39,132 nucleotides of DNA from Planctomycetota bacterium. Lineage in GTDB: Bacteria; Planctomycetota; UBA1135; UBA2386. The notes under the pieces are model-generated. The model was not told the DNA's origin. It saw only the letters and a list, made by a program, of their open reading frames with translations, and ran no database searches. The stretch spans positions 1-39,132 of the forward strand of contig JAEUHS010000074.1 in the NCBI GenBank assembly GCA_016794035.1, in the 5' to 3' direction. The translations under genes were made by a program, and so were the position numbers. Of this stretch, positions 37,845 through 39,132 are shown piece by piece; positions within the stretch are counted from its first letter, which is position 1, and each line of letters opens with the position of its first letter.

Positions 37845-39132
37845 TCAGTCCGCCGCGATCTCCGTGACCTGGCCGTGCTCCACGTGCCAGCGGCGCGTCA
37901 GCCGCACGGTGTCGAGCATGCGCCGGTCGTGCGTGACCAGCAGCACGGTGCCGTCGAACGACTCCAGCGCCTGTTCGAGCTGCTCGATCGCCTCGAGGTC
38001 GAGGTGGTTGGTCGGTTCGTCGAGCACCAGCAGGTTGGTGCCGCGTGCCTGCAGCAGTGCCATCGCGGTGCGCGTGCGTTCGCCTGGCGACAGCGAGGCG
38101 GCGGCGCGCGCGACCAGGTTGGTGCCGATGCCGAACTTCGCCAGCAGCGTGCGTACGTCGGCGGTGGTCCAGTCCGGCACGCTGGCCGCGAACACCTCGC
38201 CCATCGGCGCGTCGGCCAGGAACGCGGCGCGCGCCTGGTCCATCTCGCCGATCGCGACGCCGGCGCCGGCGGTCACCGAACCCGCCGTCGGGGCGAGGCG
38301 CCCGAGCAGCAGGGCAAGCAGCGTGCTCTTGCCGCCGCCGTTGGGGCCGGTGATGGCGACGCGGTCGCGCAGGTTCAGCTGCAGGTCGACGGGGCCGAGC
38401 CGGAAGGCGCCGCGCTGCACGACCGCGCCGCGTGCGACCGCGACGACGTCGCCGGAGCGCGGCGCCGCGGCGATCGTGAACTGCAGCTTCCATTCCTTGC
38501 GCGGGGCCGCGACCTCGCCGAGCCGTTCGATCATGCGCTCGGTCTGGCGCACCTTCGCCGCCTGCTTCTCGGTCGCCTCGACGCGGAACGCGCGCCCGAT
38601 CTTGTCGCGGTCGCGCGCCTTGCGCCGCGCGTTCTTGACGCCCTTGGCCATCCACGCGCGCTGCCGGCGCGCGCGCGCCTCGAGCTCGGCGCGCCGATCC
38701 GCGAACGCGGCGTAGGCGTCGGCGGCGTGGCGCCGCGCCGTCGCCCGTTCCTCCAGATAGGCCTCGTAGCTGCCGCCGTAGACGCCGATGCGCTGCAGGC
38801 TGCGGTCGATCTCGACCACCTTGGTCACCGTGCGGGTCAGGAACTCGCGGTCGTGGCTGACCAGCACGGTCGGCGCCGCCAGCGACTGCACGAACTCTTC
38901 GAGGTGGTCGAGTCCATCGCCGTCGAGGTCGTTGGTCGGCTCGTCGAGCAGGAACGCGTCGTAGCGCGACAGCAGCAGGGCCGCGAGGCCGGCGCGCGCC
39001 GCCTGGCCGCCCGACAGCGCCGTCGTCGGCAGCTCGAGGTCGACGTCGAGGCCGAGTTCGGCCAGGACCGCAGCGGTACGTTCCTCGAGGTCGGCGCCGC
39101 CGAGCGCGAGCCAGTGTTCGAGGTGGAGAGAG
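37845..39132 (-). CDS. ABC-F family ATPase, 5' end cut by window edge
   Basis: The C-terminal 429 residues of a soluble ABC-F protein with two ATPase domains. The first domain is represented by its signature LSGGQAARAGL and Walker B FLLDEPTNDLD, then VLVSHDREFL. A charged linker (RRQRAWMAKGVKNARRKARDRDK) is followed by the second domain: Walker A GPNGGGKSTLL, signature SLSPGERTR, Walker [16 protein letters not shown] and H-loop LVTHDRRML. ABC-F proteins act on the ribosome as translation factors or antibiotic-resistance proteins. The first Walker A lies outside the window. A decayed copy of its 3' end is at 33492-33716. Confidence 0.93.
   Translation of the reverse strand, partial: SLHLEHWLALGGADLEERTAAVLAELGLDVDLELPTTALSGGQAARAGLAALLLSRYDAFLLDEPTNDLDGDGLDHLEEFVQSLAAPTVLVSHDREFLTRTVTKVVEIDRSLQRIGVYGGSYEAYLEERATARRHAADAYAAFADRRAELEARARRQRAWMAKGVKNARRKARDRDKIGRAFRVEATEKQAAKVRQTERMIERLGEVAAPRKEWKLQFTIAAAPRSGDVVAVARGAVVQRGAFRLGPVDLQLNLRDRVAITGPNGGGKSTLLALLLGRLAPTAGSVTAGAGVAIGEMDQARAAFLADAPMGEVFAASVPDWTTADVRTLLAKFGIGTNLVARAAASLSPGERTRTAMALLQARGTNLLVLDEPTNHLDLEAIEQLEQALESFDGTVLLVTHDRRMLDTVRLTRRWHVEHGQVTEIAAD

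Noticed and set aside
34871..37867. Open frame of nearly 1000 codons on the plus strand
   Set aside because: It lies antisense to the K+ channel and GT-C/TPR genes, both of which have clear motifs; composition is that of a shadow frame.

Overview
The window is about 39 kb of very GC-rich bacterial chromosome with dense genes and no RNA genes, CRISPR array or intact insertion sequence. Gene content points to the Planctomycetota: a secreted 'HEWGTF' protein, an ECF sigma factor overlapping a FecR-like protein, secreted beta-propeller proteins with a Gly/Cys-rich C-terminal module, and TPR-bearing GT-C membrane proteins. This placement is inferred from protein families only.

Region 1 (1-12.3 kb) is a surface-polysaccharide locus. 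It holds a truncated MBOAT O-acetyltransferase (AlgI type), two NAD-dependent sugar epimerases of the CDP-paratose epimerase type, a family 2 glycosyltransferase, and a 949-residue membrane protein with a large extracytoplasmic tail. A second MBOAT protein is divergent from an AlgJ/AlgX-like SGNH protein, and an ugd-uxs pair supplies UDP-glucuronate and UDP-xylose. Together these suggest synthesis, assembly and O-acetylation of an exopolysaccharide or cell-surface glycan.

Region 2 (12.5-22.9 kb) is mixed. It has a TMTC-like GT-C/TPR protein, an unusual Lon-substrate-domain/phytanoyl-CoA dioxygenase fusion, an Hsp20 chaperone, and a secreted unknown. A minus-strand unit encodes the HEWGTF protein, an ECF sigma factor and a FecR-like protein. 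Then come a CDP-alcohol phosphatidyltransferase, an MtfA-type M90 peptidase and a cyclodeaminase-like protein.

Region 3 (22.9-25.8 kb) is a nitric-oxide response module: a NorR regulator divergent from ytfE/ric (Fe-S repair di-iron protein) and fdxA. The intergenic DNA holds a sigma-54-type promoter, two candidate palindromic NorR sites and a 112-bp element with perfect 20-bp inverted ends.

Region 4 (25.9-33.7 kb) has a HEAT-repeat secreted protein, a proline iminopeptidase and two tandem secreted beta-propeller proteins. The first of these has seven CACT units just after its best ATG. In this sequence that ATG is out of frame with the signal peptide, and losing one unit (or gaining two) restores the frame, so this is a strong candidate phase-variable surface locus. 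A decayed fragment of an ABC-F gene follows.

Region 5 (33.7-39.1 kb, all minus strand) runs from a partial ABC-F ATPase through a second GT-C/TPR paralogue, a TrkA-linked K+ channel and a stand-alone M41-like protease domain to a GYF-like membrane protein. Many genes have a TATGCT-like -10 hexamer close to the start codon, and several look leaderless or nearly so.
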